Below, piece by piece: positions 1 to 9,616 of a stretch of 64,000 bases of DNA. The DNA lies in assembly GCF_025244705.1 (NCBI RefSeq), contig NZ_CP104207.1:3162001-3226000 (forward strand). Reading direction: 5' to 3'. The notes beneath the pieces are model-generated. The model ran no database searches. It saw nothing but the letters and a program-made list of their open reading frames with translations, and was not told where the DNA came from. Every line of letters starts with the position of its first letter. Position 1 is the first letter of the stretch. The stretch is from Sphingopyxis sp. PET50 (GTDB lineage Bacteria > Pseudomonadota > Alphaproteobacteria > Sphingomonadales > Sphingomonadaceae). The translations under genes were made by a program, and so were the position numbers.

Positions 1-600
1 CCCGTCTCTACCGCCTCGACGCCCCCGCCGCCGATGTCGCGGCGGCCTTTCGCGCCGATGCGGGCGGCGATCCTTGGCCGGGCGGCTATGTCGCGCCGGG
101 CCGTCCCGCCCCGATCGTCGTCGGCGACGGCAAGCCCGAAGGGCGCCGCCGCCTGCGCCCGATGTTCTGGGGCGTGCCCCCGCCGCCGCGCGGCGATCGA
201 CCCGTCACCAGCGTCCGCAACCTCGACAGCCCCTTCTGGATCGGCACGCTGCGCCATGCCGAACTGCGCTGCCTGATCCCCGCGACCAGCTTTGCGGCCT
301 GGTCGGGGCCCGAGGGTGCGAAGACGCAACATTGGTTCTCGCTCGCCGGCCCGCCGATCTTCGCCTTCGCGGGCATCGTCCGCTTCGCCGACGAAATCCC
401 GCACTTCGCGATGCTCGCGACCGACCCCAACCGGCTCGTGGCGCACCATCATCCGGGCGCGATGCCGGTGATCCTGCTCGGCCGGGGCGCACGAACGCTG
501 GCTCGCCGCCGACTGGAAGGACGCGCGCGCGCTCGTCGCGCCCTTCCCCGGCCAGGCGATGAAGGTGTCGGACGCGCCGCCGCACGCCGGCACGTCGTGA
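1..600 (+). CDS. SOS response-associated peptidase (SRAP/YedK-HMCES family), 5' end missing
   Basis: The gene is cut by the window start; the first complete codons give RLYRLDAP, which matches the SRAP N-terminus just after the catalytic Cys2. RPMFWGVPPPP, VRNLDSPFW and the region RCLIPATSF/AWSG follow, and AHHHPGAMPVIL supplies the conserved His. SRAP proteins crosslink to abasic sites in single-stranded DNA. The frame breaks near 485: the C-terminus (AHERWLAADWKDAR...) continues one frame over and stops at 598-600. Removing one base in the G/C run at 483-490 restores it, so I read it as a sequence error. Nothing about regulation is visible. Confidence 0.85.
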
Positions 601-640
601 CGGGCTGGTAAAGCACGCAAGGCTTTGGCAGATAAGGCGC

Positions 641-1709
641 ATGGGGGACCGGCGCCGCATATTCACCATCCTGCTGCTGACGGCGCCGCTCGCCGCCTGC
701 ATCCCCGCCTCGGCGCCGCCGCCCCGTCCCGCCCCGCCCGCCACCGCCGCCCCGGCGGCCGGCCAACGCCGACCTCGCCCATGACAATGTATCGGGCGGC
801 GACAGCCAGCCGACCTGGACGCTGAAGCCGGTGACGGCCAACGCGGTCACCATCGCCGCCGCCAGCTACACCGTCCGCCGCGGCGACACGCTGCGCGCGA
901 TCGGCGAGATGAGCGGCGCGGGGTCGGAGGCGATCGCGCTCGAAAACGACCTCGTCCCGCCCTACACGCTCGTCCCCGGTCAGCGGCTGCGCATTCCCGC
1001 CGGCCTCTATCACCGCGTCGCGGCGGGCGAGACCGGTATCGGCATCGCCAATGCCTATGGCGCCGACTGGGGCGAGATCGTCACGATCAACGCCCTGACC
1101 GAACCCTATATCCTGCGCGTCGGCCAGCGCCTCCGCCTGCCCGTCAATGCGCGTCCGCTGACCCCCGGACAGGTCGACATCGCGGCGCGCGCCGCGGCCT
1201 TCACCCTCGACATCGACGATATCGCGACCGGCAGCCAGCCGGCGCTCGCCGCCGACAAGGCGCCCGCCGCCGCCGCGGCCGCACCGCGGGGACCGGTCAC
1301 CGCCGCCATCGCGACGCCGAGCCGCTTCAGCGGCCGCTTCGTCTGGCCGCTGCCGGGCAAGGTCATCGCCAAATTCGGCCCGCTCGCGCCGGGCAAGGTC
1401 AATGACGGCATCAATATCGCGGCGTCCGCGGGCACCCCGATCCACGCCACCGCCGACGGCGTCGTCTCCTATGCCGGCGACCAGATCGCGGTCTATGGCG
1501 GGCTGATCCTGATCGACCATGGCGGCGGCTGGGTCAGCGCCTATGGTCACGCCCAGCAGATCGACGTCCGGCGCGGTCAGGCGGTCAGGGCGGGCGACGT
1601 CATCGGCCTTGCCGGCGCCAGCGGGCAGGTGCAGATTCCGCAGCTCCATTTTCAGCTCCGCAAGAACCGCATCCCCATCGACCCGCTCAAGCAGTTGCCC
1701 GCCCGATGA
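641..1709 (+). CDS. NlpD-like lipoprotein with two LysM repeats and a degenerate M23 (LytM) domain
   Basis: The ATG at 641 opens a short signal peptide with a lipobox (LLLTAPLAAC), a Pro/Ala-rich spacer, two LysM modules (YTVRRGDTLRAIGE... and YHRVAAGETGIGIANAYG...) and a C-terminal M23 fold. The zinc-binding HxGxD motif reads NDGINI, so the first His and the Asp are missing, while LHFQLRKN keeps one His. That pattern fits non-catalytic LytM factors such as NlpD and EnvC, which activate cell-wall amidases; this role is inferred. A one-base break lies near 755-765, between signal region and LysM part. The corrected length is about 355 residues. The stop overlaps the next start (ATGA at 1706). 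Confidence 0.8.
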
Positions 1710-2767
1710 GCAGGAAATCCGCCGACAAGCTGCACCTGCCGCACATCTTCCGCCCGCTCAAGCGCGCGAGCAAATGGCCGATCTGGGCCGACATCCTCGC
1801 CCGCCTCGGCCTCGCCTTCTTCCTGATCGCGATCGTCGTCGCGATTCACTGGACCGGGCGCGACGGACTGGTCGATCAGATCGACGGCCATATCAGCTTT
1901 CTCGACGTCGTCTATTTCACGATGATTTCGGTCACCACGACCGGCTTCGGCGACATCGTGCCGAAATCGGACAGCGCGCGTTTCATGGAAGCCGTGATCG
2001 TGACGCCGATCCGCATCGCCGTCCTCTTCATCTTCGTCGGCACGGCGTATCAGTTCGCCATCAAGCGCACATGGGAAAAATGGAAAATGGCCCGCATCCA
2101 GGAAAAGCTCACCGATCATATCGTCGTGCTCGGTTACGGCACCAGCGGCGCGGAGGCCGTGCATGAACTGATCGCGCGCGGCACCGACCCCACCTGCATC
2201 GTCGTGATCGACCAGTCGGGCCCGCGCATCCAGGCGGCCGAAGCCGCGGGCTGCAACGTGCTGCAGGGCGATGCCTCGAACGACGATACGCTGATCGACG
2301 TCCAGATCGCCAAGGCGCGCAGCGTCCTGGTGTCGGCGGGCCGCGACGACAGCTCGATCCTGATCGTGCTCACCGTCCGTCACCTCGCACCGGAGGTGCC
2401 GATCAGCGTCGTGGTCCGCGCCAAGGACAATGAGCTGCTCGCGCGTCAGGCGGGCGCGAACAACGTCATCAACCCGGTCAGCTTCACCGGGTTGCTGCTT
2501 GCGGGGTCGGCGCAGGGCGAACATGTCGCGGACTATATGGCCGACCTCGCCGCGGCCGGCGGCAAGGTCCAGTTGCGCGAACGCCCGATCAGCGCCGAGG
2601 AAATCGGCCGCAGCCTCGACCAGCTGGCCAGCGGCGGCCGCGGCCTGCGCATCTATCGCGGCGGCAGGCCCTATGGCTTCTGGGAAAAGGAAACGCAGGC
2701 GCTGCAGCCCGGCGACATGATCGTCGAGGTCATCGCATGCGAGGAATGCGAATCGGATGTGACATAA
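1706..2767 (+). CDS. Potassium channel family protein with RCK (TrkA-N) domain
   Basis: This 353-residue protein has a first membrane helix (about residues 30-50), a pore helix with selectivity filter TTTGFGD (near residue 77), a second helix (about 95-115) and a cytoplasmic RCK domain starting HIVVLGYGTSG (nucleotide-binding Rossmann motif). A final TrkA-C-like segment follows. The two-helix plus RCK layout is that of MthK-type ligand-gated K+ channels. It is translationally coupled to the preceding LytM-factor gene by a 4-bp overlap. The frame is intact throughout. Confidence 0.88.
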   Translation: MSRKSADKLHLPHIFRPLKRASKWPIWADILARLGLAFFLIAIVVAIHWTGRDGLVDQIDGHISFLDVVYFTMISVTTTGFGDIVPKSDSARFMEAVIVTPIRIAVLFIFVGTAYQFAIKRTWEKWKMARIQEKLTDHIVVLGYGTSGAEAVHELIARGTDPTCIVVIDQSGPRIQAAEAAGCNVLQGDASNDDTLIDVQIAKARSVLVSAGRDDSSILIVLTVRHLAPEVPISVVVRAKDNELLARQAGANNVINPVSFTGLLLAGSAQGEHVADYMADLAAAGGKVQLRERPISAEEIGRSLDQLASGGRGLRIYRGGRPYGFWEKETQALQPGDMIVEVIACEECESDVT

Positions 2768-2847
2768 GCACGCGGCGCTGTCCGTTGGGGGAACGGGCGT
2801 GACGCTCTGCAATAGGCGATCCCGCCCGAAACCCGCCGATCCCCGGC

Positions 2848-3304
2848 TCAATAACCCGCCGTCGCCTCCAGAAACCAGATGCGCTGCTCGGTCTCGTCGG
2901 CCCAGCCGTCGACCAGGCCGCTGGTCGCGATATCGCCGGCCTTTTCGGCCGCCGCCTTGACCTCCTTGAGCTGCGCGAGCAGCGTCCGGTTGTCGGCGGC
3001 GAGCGTCTTGACCATCGTGTCGGCATCGACCGCGGGGGCATCGTCGTCCTTGATCGACTGGCGCCGCCCGATGTCGCCGATCGAGCGCAGCGTGACGGCG
3101 CCATTCTTGCGCACGCGCTCGGCGATCAGGTCGGTGGTCGCCAGGATCTGCGTCGCCTGTTCGTCGAACAGCAGGTGCAACTCGCGAAAGCGCGGACCCT
3201 GGACGTGCCAGTGATAATTTTTTGTCTTCAGATAGAGAGCGAAACTGTCGGCGAGCAGCGTGTTGAGCGCGTCGGCTACGGCCGAGCTGATTATGGTCGG
3301 GCAT
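2848..3304 (-). CDS. dps: Dps family DNA-binding/ferroxidase protein
   Basis: The body (DALNTLLADSFALYLKTKN, NYHWHVQG, ELHLLFDEQ) carries the Dps ferroxidase residues His, Asp and Glu. It ends at a TAG/TAA-type stop at 2848 after a four-helix ferritin-like fold. Dps oxidises Fe2+ with peroxide and protects DNA in starvation. I place the start at the ATG at 3304 because a strong Shine-Dalgarno (AGGAAGG) precedes it and MPD... is a sensible N-terminus. That needs a one-base correction within the first codons; without it the frame runs up to 3360 with an unconvincing leader. Confidence 0.82.
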
Positions 3305-3405
3305 GGGACCTTCCTTTCCTGTTCCCGCCGATATAGGACCGCTCGCGCGGACTTGCCCATGCAGCGTTTCGCGCAGCTTGATCGGAAAAACCGATTAATG
3401 GCGAG

Positions 3406-3979
3406 CTATTGACCGAGCATACCGAAGGCCGCGAGGCCGCTACGCAGGCCCCAGATTGCGAGAATCACGACGCCGAGCCAGCGCGCGATCCTCGCCGCCA
3501 GCCGCCCGGCGAGATCGGGGCCAAAGGCGAGGAAGGGCAGCATCGCGAGTATCCATCCGGCCAGCCCCCCCGCCGCCGCCCAATGCCCCGCGCCGCTCGT
3601 CGCGGCGAGCGCGCCGATCAGGAAATGGCTGCGGTCGCCGAACTGGCCCAGCAGCATTCGCGCGCCAAGCAGGGGCAGGGGCGCCGCGAGCGGGCGTTCA
3701 CCGGTCGACGCCGGCCTAGCCATGCCACGCGAGTGCCGCCGCCGCCGACAGCATGGCGAGAGCGACGAGCAACAGGACGACACCCTGTCCGATCATCCGG
3801 TTGGCGATCGAACCGGCGGTCGCGGCAATCACGGCGTTGATCACGAAAGCACCGACCGCGAGGCCGAAGGTGGCACGCCGGTCGTCGCGCGCCGCGAGGA
3901 GCCGCGACAGCAGGATGCCCGTCCGCCCATCGGCATTGGCCAGCGCCACCGCGACGAGCGCGAGCATGATGGCATCCAT
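3406..3979 (-). CDS. GDT1/TMEM165-like (UPF0016) membrane protein
   Basis: Two similar halves of about three helices each make a protein of about 190 residues. Half one contains NADGRTGILLSRLLAAR and half two GQFGDRSHFLIGALAA, which align with the E-x-G-D-(K/R)-(T/S) signature of UPF0016 Ca2+/Mn2+ transporters. The acidic first residue is replaced (A/N in repeat one, Q in repeat two). The frame breaks at 3720 in the + strand string GGCCTAGCC; deleting the T gives a continuous protein (ALAWHGWPASTGERP). It follows a 109-residue gene on the same strand by 26 bp. Transport function is inferred from family only. Confidence 0.65.
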
Positions 3980-4005
3980 CGGAGATCAATCCTGTAATTC
4001 GGGGA

Positions 4006-4335
4006 TCAATGCCCGAGGCGCATCGCGACCGACGCCAGCCAGGCCTCCTGCACCGCCGGCGCCATGGGCCCGCGCGGTGCGCTCGCGGCGTCGCTCATCG
4101 CGTCGAGGTAGGTCAGGATGGCGGCGCGATGCCCGCCCGCGGCGACGGCCGATTCCAGCTGGCTCGCCAGCGTCTCGACCGCCGCGAAACCATTGTCGCG
4201 CGCGAGGCAGCGGATGTCGTCGATCCCTTGGACGATCCGCGTCAGCGCGCAATGCGGCAGCGCTTCGGCGAGCGCCCCGATCTGCCCGGTAATGCGGCTC
4301 TGGATATCCTGGCTCGGGTCGTAATGATGCAGCAT
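4006..4335 (-). CDS. Conserved hypothetical protein, helical
   Basis: This 109-residue protein starts MLHHYDPSQDIQ and looks all-helical with no membrane segment or signal peptide. I do not recognise a catalytic motif. The DIRCLARDNGFAAVETLAS segment recalls HPt-like helical bundles, but there is no clear phospho-His context. It sits between a diguanylate cyclase gene upstream (55 bp away) and the GDT1-like gene downstream on the same strand, so it may share their transcript. Confidence 0.6.
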   Translation of the reverse strand: MLHHYDPSQDIQSRITGQIGALAEALPHCALTRIVQGIDDIRCLARDNGFAAVETLASQLESAVAAGGHRAAILTYLDAMSDAASAPRGPMAPAVQEAWLASVAMRLGH

Positions 4336-4389
4336 CGAACACCCCCACTATTCCGGGTTGGACGATGCGCTCATTTGGTTAACAGCAGG

Positions 4390-5035
4390 TTAGCGATGGC
4401 CGGTCGGGCGATCCTGTCCCTGCTTGTGGCGGTACATGTCGCGGTCGGCGGCGGCGAGGATGTCCGATTCGGTCATGCCGGGCTGGAGCATGGCGATTCC
4501 GAAACAGGCCGACAGGGTGATTTCGCGCCCGTCATAGATCGCCGAGCGCGACACTCAGCACCTCGCACAGTCGCTCGACCTGCGTGCGTGCGCCGGCCTC
4601 GGTCGACTGGTCGAGGATCAGCCCGAATTCGTCGCCGCCGATGCGCGCCGCAACATCGGTCGAGCGGATCGAGGCGAGCAGCCGCTCGGCGATCTGGATC
4701 AGCGCGAAGTCGCCCGCGGCATGGCCATAGCTGTCGTTGATATATTTGAGCTGGTTGACGTCGGCGAACACCACCGCGGCGCTTTCGGCGTGGCGCTCGA
4801 AGCGCGCGATGCGCTGGTGGATCGCGGTCAGGAAATAGCGGCGGTTGAACAGCGGGGTCAGCGTGTCGCGCTCCGACACGCGTTCGAGCTCGGCGACCGC
4901 GATCTTGAGGATGCGGTTTTCGCGGCGCAACGCGTCACGCTCGCGGCGCAGCGCGCGCAATTGGTCTTCGATGGAGTCGACGGGTACGGCGGTCAGATGA
5001 TCGACCGCGATCCGTGCCCCCCCTATGCTGTCCAT
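4390..5035 (-). CDS. Diguanylate cyclase (GGDEF domain)
   Basis: A short N-terminus with a coiled-coil (QLRALRRERDALRRENR, about residues 25-45) leads into a GGDEF domain: DTLTPLFNRRYF, FADVNQLKYINDSYGH and the active-site loop ARIGGDEFGL. After CEVLSVAL the frame breaks near 4545. The missing C-terminal part (ITLSACFGIAML, ILAAADRDMYRHKQ) is present one frame over and stops at 4390, so about 214 residues are encoded in total. GGDEF enzymes make cyclic di-GMP from two GTP. No sensory domain is present; the coiled coil probably mediates dimerisation. Confidence 0.85.
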
Positions 5036-5218
5036 CCCGTGTCCCCGAAGCGAGCCCGCGCCGCCGGCCCCGCGCCGACGGTCTTTGATGGCGCATGACC
5101 CTAGGGGCGACTTGATACCAATCGGTAAACGCTGGGCGATTTGATGACATTGCCCGCATCATTGCGACCCGCTAGGGGAGGGGCTGGCGATGACTCGCCG
5201 CGGCAGGGAGACAGCGGG

Positions 5219-5716
5219 ATGGGCGACAACGCGCCGCAGGTGGGCGTGATCATGGGCAGCCAGTCGGACTGGCCGACCATGGCGCATGCCGTCCATATCC
5301 TCGAGGAATTCGGCATCGGACACGAAGTGCAGATCGTCTCGGCGCACCGCACCCCCGACCGGCTCGTTTCCTACGCCAAATCCGCCGCGGATCGCGGGCT
5401 GAAGGCGATCATCGCCGGCGCCGGCGGCGCCGCCCACCTGCCCGGCATGGTCGCGTCGATGACGCGGGTGCCGGTGCTCGGCGTTCCGGTGCAGTCGGCG
5501 GCCCTGAGCGGCGTCGACAGCCTCTATTCGATCGTCCAGATGCCCGGCGGCATTCCCGTCGCGACCTTCGCGATCGGCAAGGCGGGGGCGACCAACGCCG
5601 CCCTGTTCGCCGTCGCGCTGCTCGCCAACGAGGATGCCGACCTCGCCGAAAGGCTCGACGCCTGGCGCGCCGCGCAGTCGGAAAGCGTCGCCCCTACCCC
5701 CGTCCGCGAGGGCTGA
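5219..5716 (+). CDS. purE: 5-(carboxyamino)imidazole ribonucleotide mutase
   Basis: This 165-residue protein starts [18 protein letters not shown] and carries the class I PurE signature ([26 protein letters not shown]). It converts N5-CAIR to CAIR in purine synthesis. The ATG at 5219 is chosen because an AGGGAG Shine-Dalgarno precedes it and the upstream in-frame extension is not PurE-like. purK begins 4 bp after the stop and folA follows, forming an operon. Confidence 0.93.
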   Translation: MGDNAPQVGVIMGSQSDWPTMAHAVHILEEFGIGHEVQIVSAHRTPDRLVSYAKSAADRGLKAIIAGAGGAAHLPGMVASMTRVPVLGVPVQSAALSGVDSLYSIVQMPGGIPVATFAIGKAGATNAALFAVALLANEDADLAERLDAWRAAQSESVAPTPVREG

Positions 5717-5720
5717 CGCC

Positions 5721-6798
5721 TTGCTGCCACCGGGCTCAACGATCGGCATATTGGGCGGCGGCCAGCTCGGCCGCATGCTGGGCCTCGCCGCCGCGCAGCT
5801 CGGCTTCAAGGTGCATATTTATGCCCCCGAGGCCGAAAGCGTCGCCGCCGAGGTCACCACGCACCACAGCCAGGCCGCGTGGGACGACGAACCGCGCCTC
5901 GCCGCCTTTGCCGCCGCCTGCGACATCGTCACCTTCGAATTCGAGAATGTCCCCATCGACACGGTGCGCTTCCTGTCGGGTCATGTCGCGGTGCGTCCCG
6001 GCGCCGCGGGGCTGGAGATCGCGCAGGACCGGCTCGCCGAAAAGAATTTCGTCGCCGGCCTCGGCGGCCGCCCCGCGCCCTTCGCCGCGGTGCCCGACCG
6101 CGCCGCGCTCGACGCCGCGCTGGGGGAGGTCGGCGCCCCGTCGATCCTCAAGACCGTGCGCATGGGCTATGACGGCAAGGGCCAGGCGCGCCTCGCCGCG
6201 GCGCAGGACGCTGACGCCGCCTGGGATGCCATCGGCCGCCACGCCGCGGTGCTTGAAGGCTTCGTGGCCTTCGCGCACGAATTTTCGGTGATCCTCGTGC
6301 GCGGCATCGACGGCGAGGTGCGTTACTGGGATCTCGACCGTCAACGTCCATGAATCGGGCATCCTCGCGACCGCCAGCCTGCCGCCGCCGCCGATCGTGC
6401 TCGACCAGCAGGACGAAGCGCACGCGATGATGGCGCGGATCGCCGACGCGCTCGACTATGTCGGCGTGCTCACCGGCGAATTTTTCGCGACCGACGCCGG
6501 GCCGGTGTTCAACGAGATGGCGCCGCGCGTCCACAACAGCGGCCATTGGACGATCGAGGGCGCGGTGACGAGCCAGTTCGAGAATCACATCCGCGCCATC
6601 GCCGGCCTGCCGCTCGGCAGCACCGCGACGCGCGCGCTGCCGGTCGTGATGCGCAACCTGATCGGCGCCGGCATCGCGCGGATTCCGGCGCTGCTCGCCG
6701 ACGAGAACTGCCACGTCCATCACTACAGCAAGACCGAGGTACGCGAGGGCCGCAAGCTCGGCCATGCGACATGGGTCGGGGCGGAACCGGCGGCATGA
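5721..6798 (+). CDS. purK: 5-(carboxyamino)imidazole ribonucleotide synthase, with one frame break
   Basis: The start is a TTG (5721), giving MLPPGSTIGILGGGQLGRM, the PurK N-terminal nucleotide-binding loop. The ATP-grasp body follows (TFEFENVP, KTVRMGYDGKGQ, EFSVILVRG). The frame breaks near 6333-6340 in GATCTCGACCGTC: one base less gives YWDLTVNVHESGI, the expected sequence. The ATP-grasp C-terminus (NEMAPRVHNSGHWTIEG) then continues to 6798, about 358 residues in all. PurK makes N5-CAIR from AIR, bicarbonate and ATP and feeds PurE. The stop overlaps the folA start. Confidence 0.92.
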
Positions 6799-7286
6799 AC
6801 CACCCCGAAATCACCCTGATCATCGCGCGCGCGGCGAACGGCGTCATCGGCGCCAACGGCCGGATGCCCTGGCACCTGCCCGCCGACCTTCGCCGCTTCA
6901 AGCAGCTCACCATGGGCCGCCCCATGATCATGGGGCGCAAGACCTTCGACAGCCTGCCCGCGATTCTCGAAGGGCGCCGCCACATCGTGCTGACGCGCGA
7001 CCGCGCGTGGCAGGAGGACGGCGCCGAACCCGCGGCCTCGGTCGAGCAGGCGCTGCGCCTCGCCAATGCGCCGCAGGTGATGGTGATCGGCGGCGCCGAA
7101 ATCTATGCCATGTTCCTCGGCCAGGCTGACCGCATCGAGCTGACCGAGGTCGCGCTCGAACCCGCGGGCGATACGGCGATTCCCTATCCCGACCCCGCCG
7201 ACTGGCAGGAAGCGGCGCGCGAGGACCATGCCGCCGCCGACGGCCGTCCCGCCTACAGCTTCGTCACCTTCACGCGGAGAAAATGA
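6795..7286 (+). CDS. folA: Dihydrofolate reductase
   Basis: This 163-residue enzyme has the DHFR hallmarks: ANGVIGANGRMPWHLPADL (substrate loop and catalytic Asp), MGRKTFDSLP and VMVIGGAEIYAMF. It reduces dihydrofolate to tetrahydrofolate with NADPH. The ATG overlaps the purK stop (ATGA), and the stop in turn overlaps the start of the dipeptidase gene, so expression is operonic. No sign of a trimethoprim-resistant plasmid-type variant is seen. Confidence 0.93.
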   Translation: MNHPEITLIIARAANGVIGANGRMPWHLPADLRRFKQLTMGRPMIMGRKTFDSLPAILEGRRHIVLTRDRAWQEDGAEPAASVEQALRLANAPQVMVIGGAEIYAMFLGQADRIELTEVALEPAGDTAIPYPDPADWQEAAREDHAAADGRPAYSFVTFTRRK

Positions 7287-8482
7287 TGCGCCGCTGGCTA
7301 CTCGGCCTATTGCTCGTCGTCGCGCTCGCCGCGCTCGCCTTTTTCACGCTCGCGCCGGGGATGATCGAGCGCGGGCTCAACAAGATCGACGGCAAGCCGC
7401 TGGCCGAGGTCAGCGAACGCGCGAAAAAGCTTCACGAAACGCTGACCATCGTCGACCTGCACAGCGACAGCCTGCTGTGGAGCCGCGATTTCCTGAAGCG
7501 CGCCGACCGCGGCCATATGGACCTGCCGCGCCTGCAGGACGGCCATGTCGCGCTGCAGGTCCTCGCCAGCACGACCCAGTCGCCCAAGGGCCAGAATTAC
7601 GACGCCAACGGCGCCGATTCCGACAATATCACCGGCCTCGTCATCGCGCAGCTTCAGCCGGTGCGGACCTGGAACTCCCTGCTCGAACGCTCACTGTGGC
7701 ACGCGGCCAAGCTGCACCGCGACGCCGAAAAATCGCACGGCACGCTGCGCGCGGTCGCCAGCCCCGAGGACATAACCGCCCTGCTCGCCGCGCGGCGCGG
7801 CAAGCCGCTCGCCACCGGCGCGATGCTCAGCATCGAGGGGCTGCACATCCTCGAAGGCGATATCGCCAATCTCGACAGGCTCTACGCCGCGGGTTTCCGC
7901 ATGGCGGGGCTCACCCATTTCTTCGACAACGACCTCGCCGGGTCGATGCACGGGCTGAAGAAGGGCGGGCTCACCCCGCTGGGGCGGCAGGTCGTCACCC
8001 GCATGGAAACCAAGGGGATGATCGTCGACGTCGCGCATTGCAGCCGCGCCTGCGTCGCCGACATCCTCAAACTCGCGCGCCGCCCGGTCGTGTCGAGCCA
8101 TGGCGGGGTGCAGGCGACGTGCAAGGTCAACCGCAACCTCGACGACGAGCAGATCAGGGGCGTCGCCGCGACCGGCGGGCTGATCGGCATCGGCTATTGG
8201 GACGCCGCCGTCTGCGACACCTCGCCCGCGAGCATCGTCAAGGCGATGAAGCATGTCCGCGACCTCGTCGGCATCCAGCATGTCGCGCTCGGCAGCGACT
8301 ATGACGGCGCCACCACCGTGCGTTTTGACACGTCGCAGCTCGTCCAGATCACCCAGGCGCTGATCGACGCAGGCTTCACCGACGACGAGATTCGCGCCGT
8401 GATGGGCGGCAATGCGATCCGCGTGCTGGGCGCGGGGCTGGTCCCGCTGACCCCGCCGCTCGAACCGGCGGCAGGCAATTGA
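7283..8482 (+). CDS. Membrane dipeptidase (M19 family)
   Basis: This 399-residue protein starts MMRRWLLGLLLVV with one N-terminal membrane anchor or signal segment (residues 5-25). Renal-dipeptidase motifs follow: VDLHSDSLLW (zinc-binding HxD), SIEGLHIL (bridging Glu), VSSHGGV (His) and LGSDYDG. M19 enzymes hydrolyse dipeptides with two zinc ions, probably in the periplasm here. The start overlaps the folA stop by 4 bp. The frame is intact. Confidence 0.88.
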   Translation: MMRRWLLGLLLVVALAALAFFTLAPGMIERGLNKIDGKPLAEVSERAKKLHETLTIVDLHSDSLLWSRDFLKRADRGHMDLPRLQDGHVALQVLASTTQSPKGQNYDANGADSDNITGLVIAQLQPVRTWNSLLERSLWHAAKLHRDAEKSHGTLRAVASPEDITALLAARRGKPLATGAMLSIEGLHILEGDIANLDRLYAAGFRMAGLTHFFDNDLAGSMHGLKKGGLTPLGRQVVTRMETKGMIVDVAHCSRACVADILKLARRPVVSSHGGVQATCKVNRNLDDEQIRGVAATGGLIGIGYWDAAVCDTSPASIVKAMKHVRDLVGIQHVALGSDYDGATTVRFDTSQLVQITQALIDAGFTDDEIRAVMGGNAIRVLGAGLVPLTPPLEPAAGN

Positions 8483-8497
8483 GCCGCGCCCCTTTCC

Positions 8498-8604
8498 CGA
8501 TTCCCCGAGCGAAGCCGGAGGGCCCCTTCGAGCGGAGCGAGAAGCCGCACCGTCGCGGCCTCGGCTTCGCTCGGCCAAGCCCTGCGGCTTCGCTCGGGGA
8601 ATCG
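8498..8604. repeat. Intergenic inverted repeat with internal copy
   Basis: The two 20-bp arms at 8498-8517 and 8585-8604 are perfect reverse complements (CGATTCCCCGAGCGAAGCCG and its complement), and a third partial copy (CGGCTTCGCTCGG) lies near 8564-8576. It fills the gap between the dipeptidase and ribF genes and could form a long hairpin in RNA. This is a REP-type repeat and no protein is encoded. Confidence 0.8.
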
Positions 8605-8639
8605 GATTGGAACCGCATCGCAGTGGAGCCGGAGCATCC

Positions 8640-9569
8640 ATGATCCGCCTCGACGGCCACCAGCGCATCGAAGACCCCCTGCGCGGCGGGGTGATCGCGC
8701 TCGGCAATTTCGACGGCTTCCACGGCGGCCATCAGGCCGTCGTCGGCCGCGCGGTCCACCATGCGAAGGACGAGGGGATTCCCGCCATCGTCGCGACCTT
8801 CGATCCGCATCCGGTGCGCTTCTTCAAGCCCGACGCCGCGCCCTTCCGCCTGACGACGCTCGACCAGCGGCAGGAGCTGTTCGCCGCGGCGGGCGCCGAC
8901 GCGATGCTCGTCCTGCCCTTCGACGCCGCGCTCGCGAGCACCACGGCGGAGGATTTCATCACCGGCCTGCTGCTCGACCGCTACGGCGCCGCCGGCATCG
9001 TCACCGGCGCCGATTTCGTCTTCGGCAAGGGCCGCGGCGGCAATGTCGTCACCCTCGCCGACCATGCCCGCCGCCTCGGCTTCTTCACCGAAATGGTCGC
9101 GCCCGTCGACGACGCCGACGAGGTGATCTCGTCGAGCCGCATCCGCGAGGCGCTGCAGGCGGGCGACTGCGCGACGGCGGCGCGGCTGCTCACCCGCCCC
9201 TTCACGGTGCGCGGGACCGTCCAGCATGGCGACAAGAACGGCCGCCTGCTCGGTTTCCCGACCGCGAACATCGACATGGGCCATTATCTCCGCCCGCGTT
9301 ACGGCATCTACGCCGTCACCGGCCGCCTGCCGGACGGGCGCGTGCTGAAGGGCGCGGCGAACCTCGGTATCCGCCCGAGCTTCGATCCGCCCAGGGAGTT
9401 GCTCGAACCGCATTTCTTCGATTTCGCCGAGGACCTCTATGGACAGGAAATCGACGTCGCCTTTCACGCGTTCATCCGGCCCGAGGCGAAGTTCGATGGC
9501 ATGGACGCGCTGATGGTGCAGATCGCGGCGGACTGCGACGAGGCAAAAGGATTGCTGGAAGATATCTGA
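8640..9569 (+). CDS. ribF: Bifunctional riboflavin kinase / FAD synthetase
   Basis: This 309-residue protein has an N-terminal FAD synthetase nucleotidyltransferase domain (IALGNFDGFHGGHQAV, ATFDPHP, ISSSRIREAL) and a C-terminal riboflavin kinase domain (GRLLGFPTANI, RYGIYAV, NLGIRPSF). It phosphorylates riboflavin to FMN and adenylates it to FAD. The ATG at 8640 gives the standard N-terminus MIRLDGHQRI. Proximity of ribF to ileS and lspA is common in proteobacteria. Confidence 0.93.
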   Translation: MIRLDGHQRIEDPLRGGVIALGNFDGFHGGHQAVVGRAVHHAKDEGIPAIVATFDPHPVRFFKPDAAPFRLTTLDQRQELFAAAGADAMLVLPFDAALASTTAEDFITGLLLDRYGAAGIVTGADFVFGKGRGGNVVTLADHARRLGFFTEMVAPVDDADEVISSSRIREALQAGDCATAARLLTRPFTVRGTVQHGDKNGRLLGFPTANIDMGHYLRPRYGIYAVTGRLPDGRVLKGAANLGIRPSFDPPRELLEPHFFDFAEDLYGQEIDVAFHAFIRPEAKFDGMDALMVQIAADCDEAKGLLEDI

Positions 9570-9616
9570 TTTCCTTTCCCGCAAGGGAGAGGGAGTTGGA
9601 ATATTCGGGGGGACAT

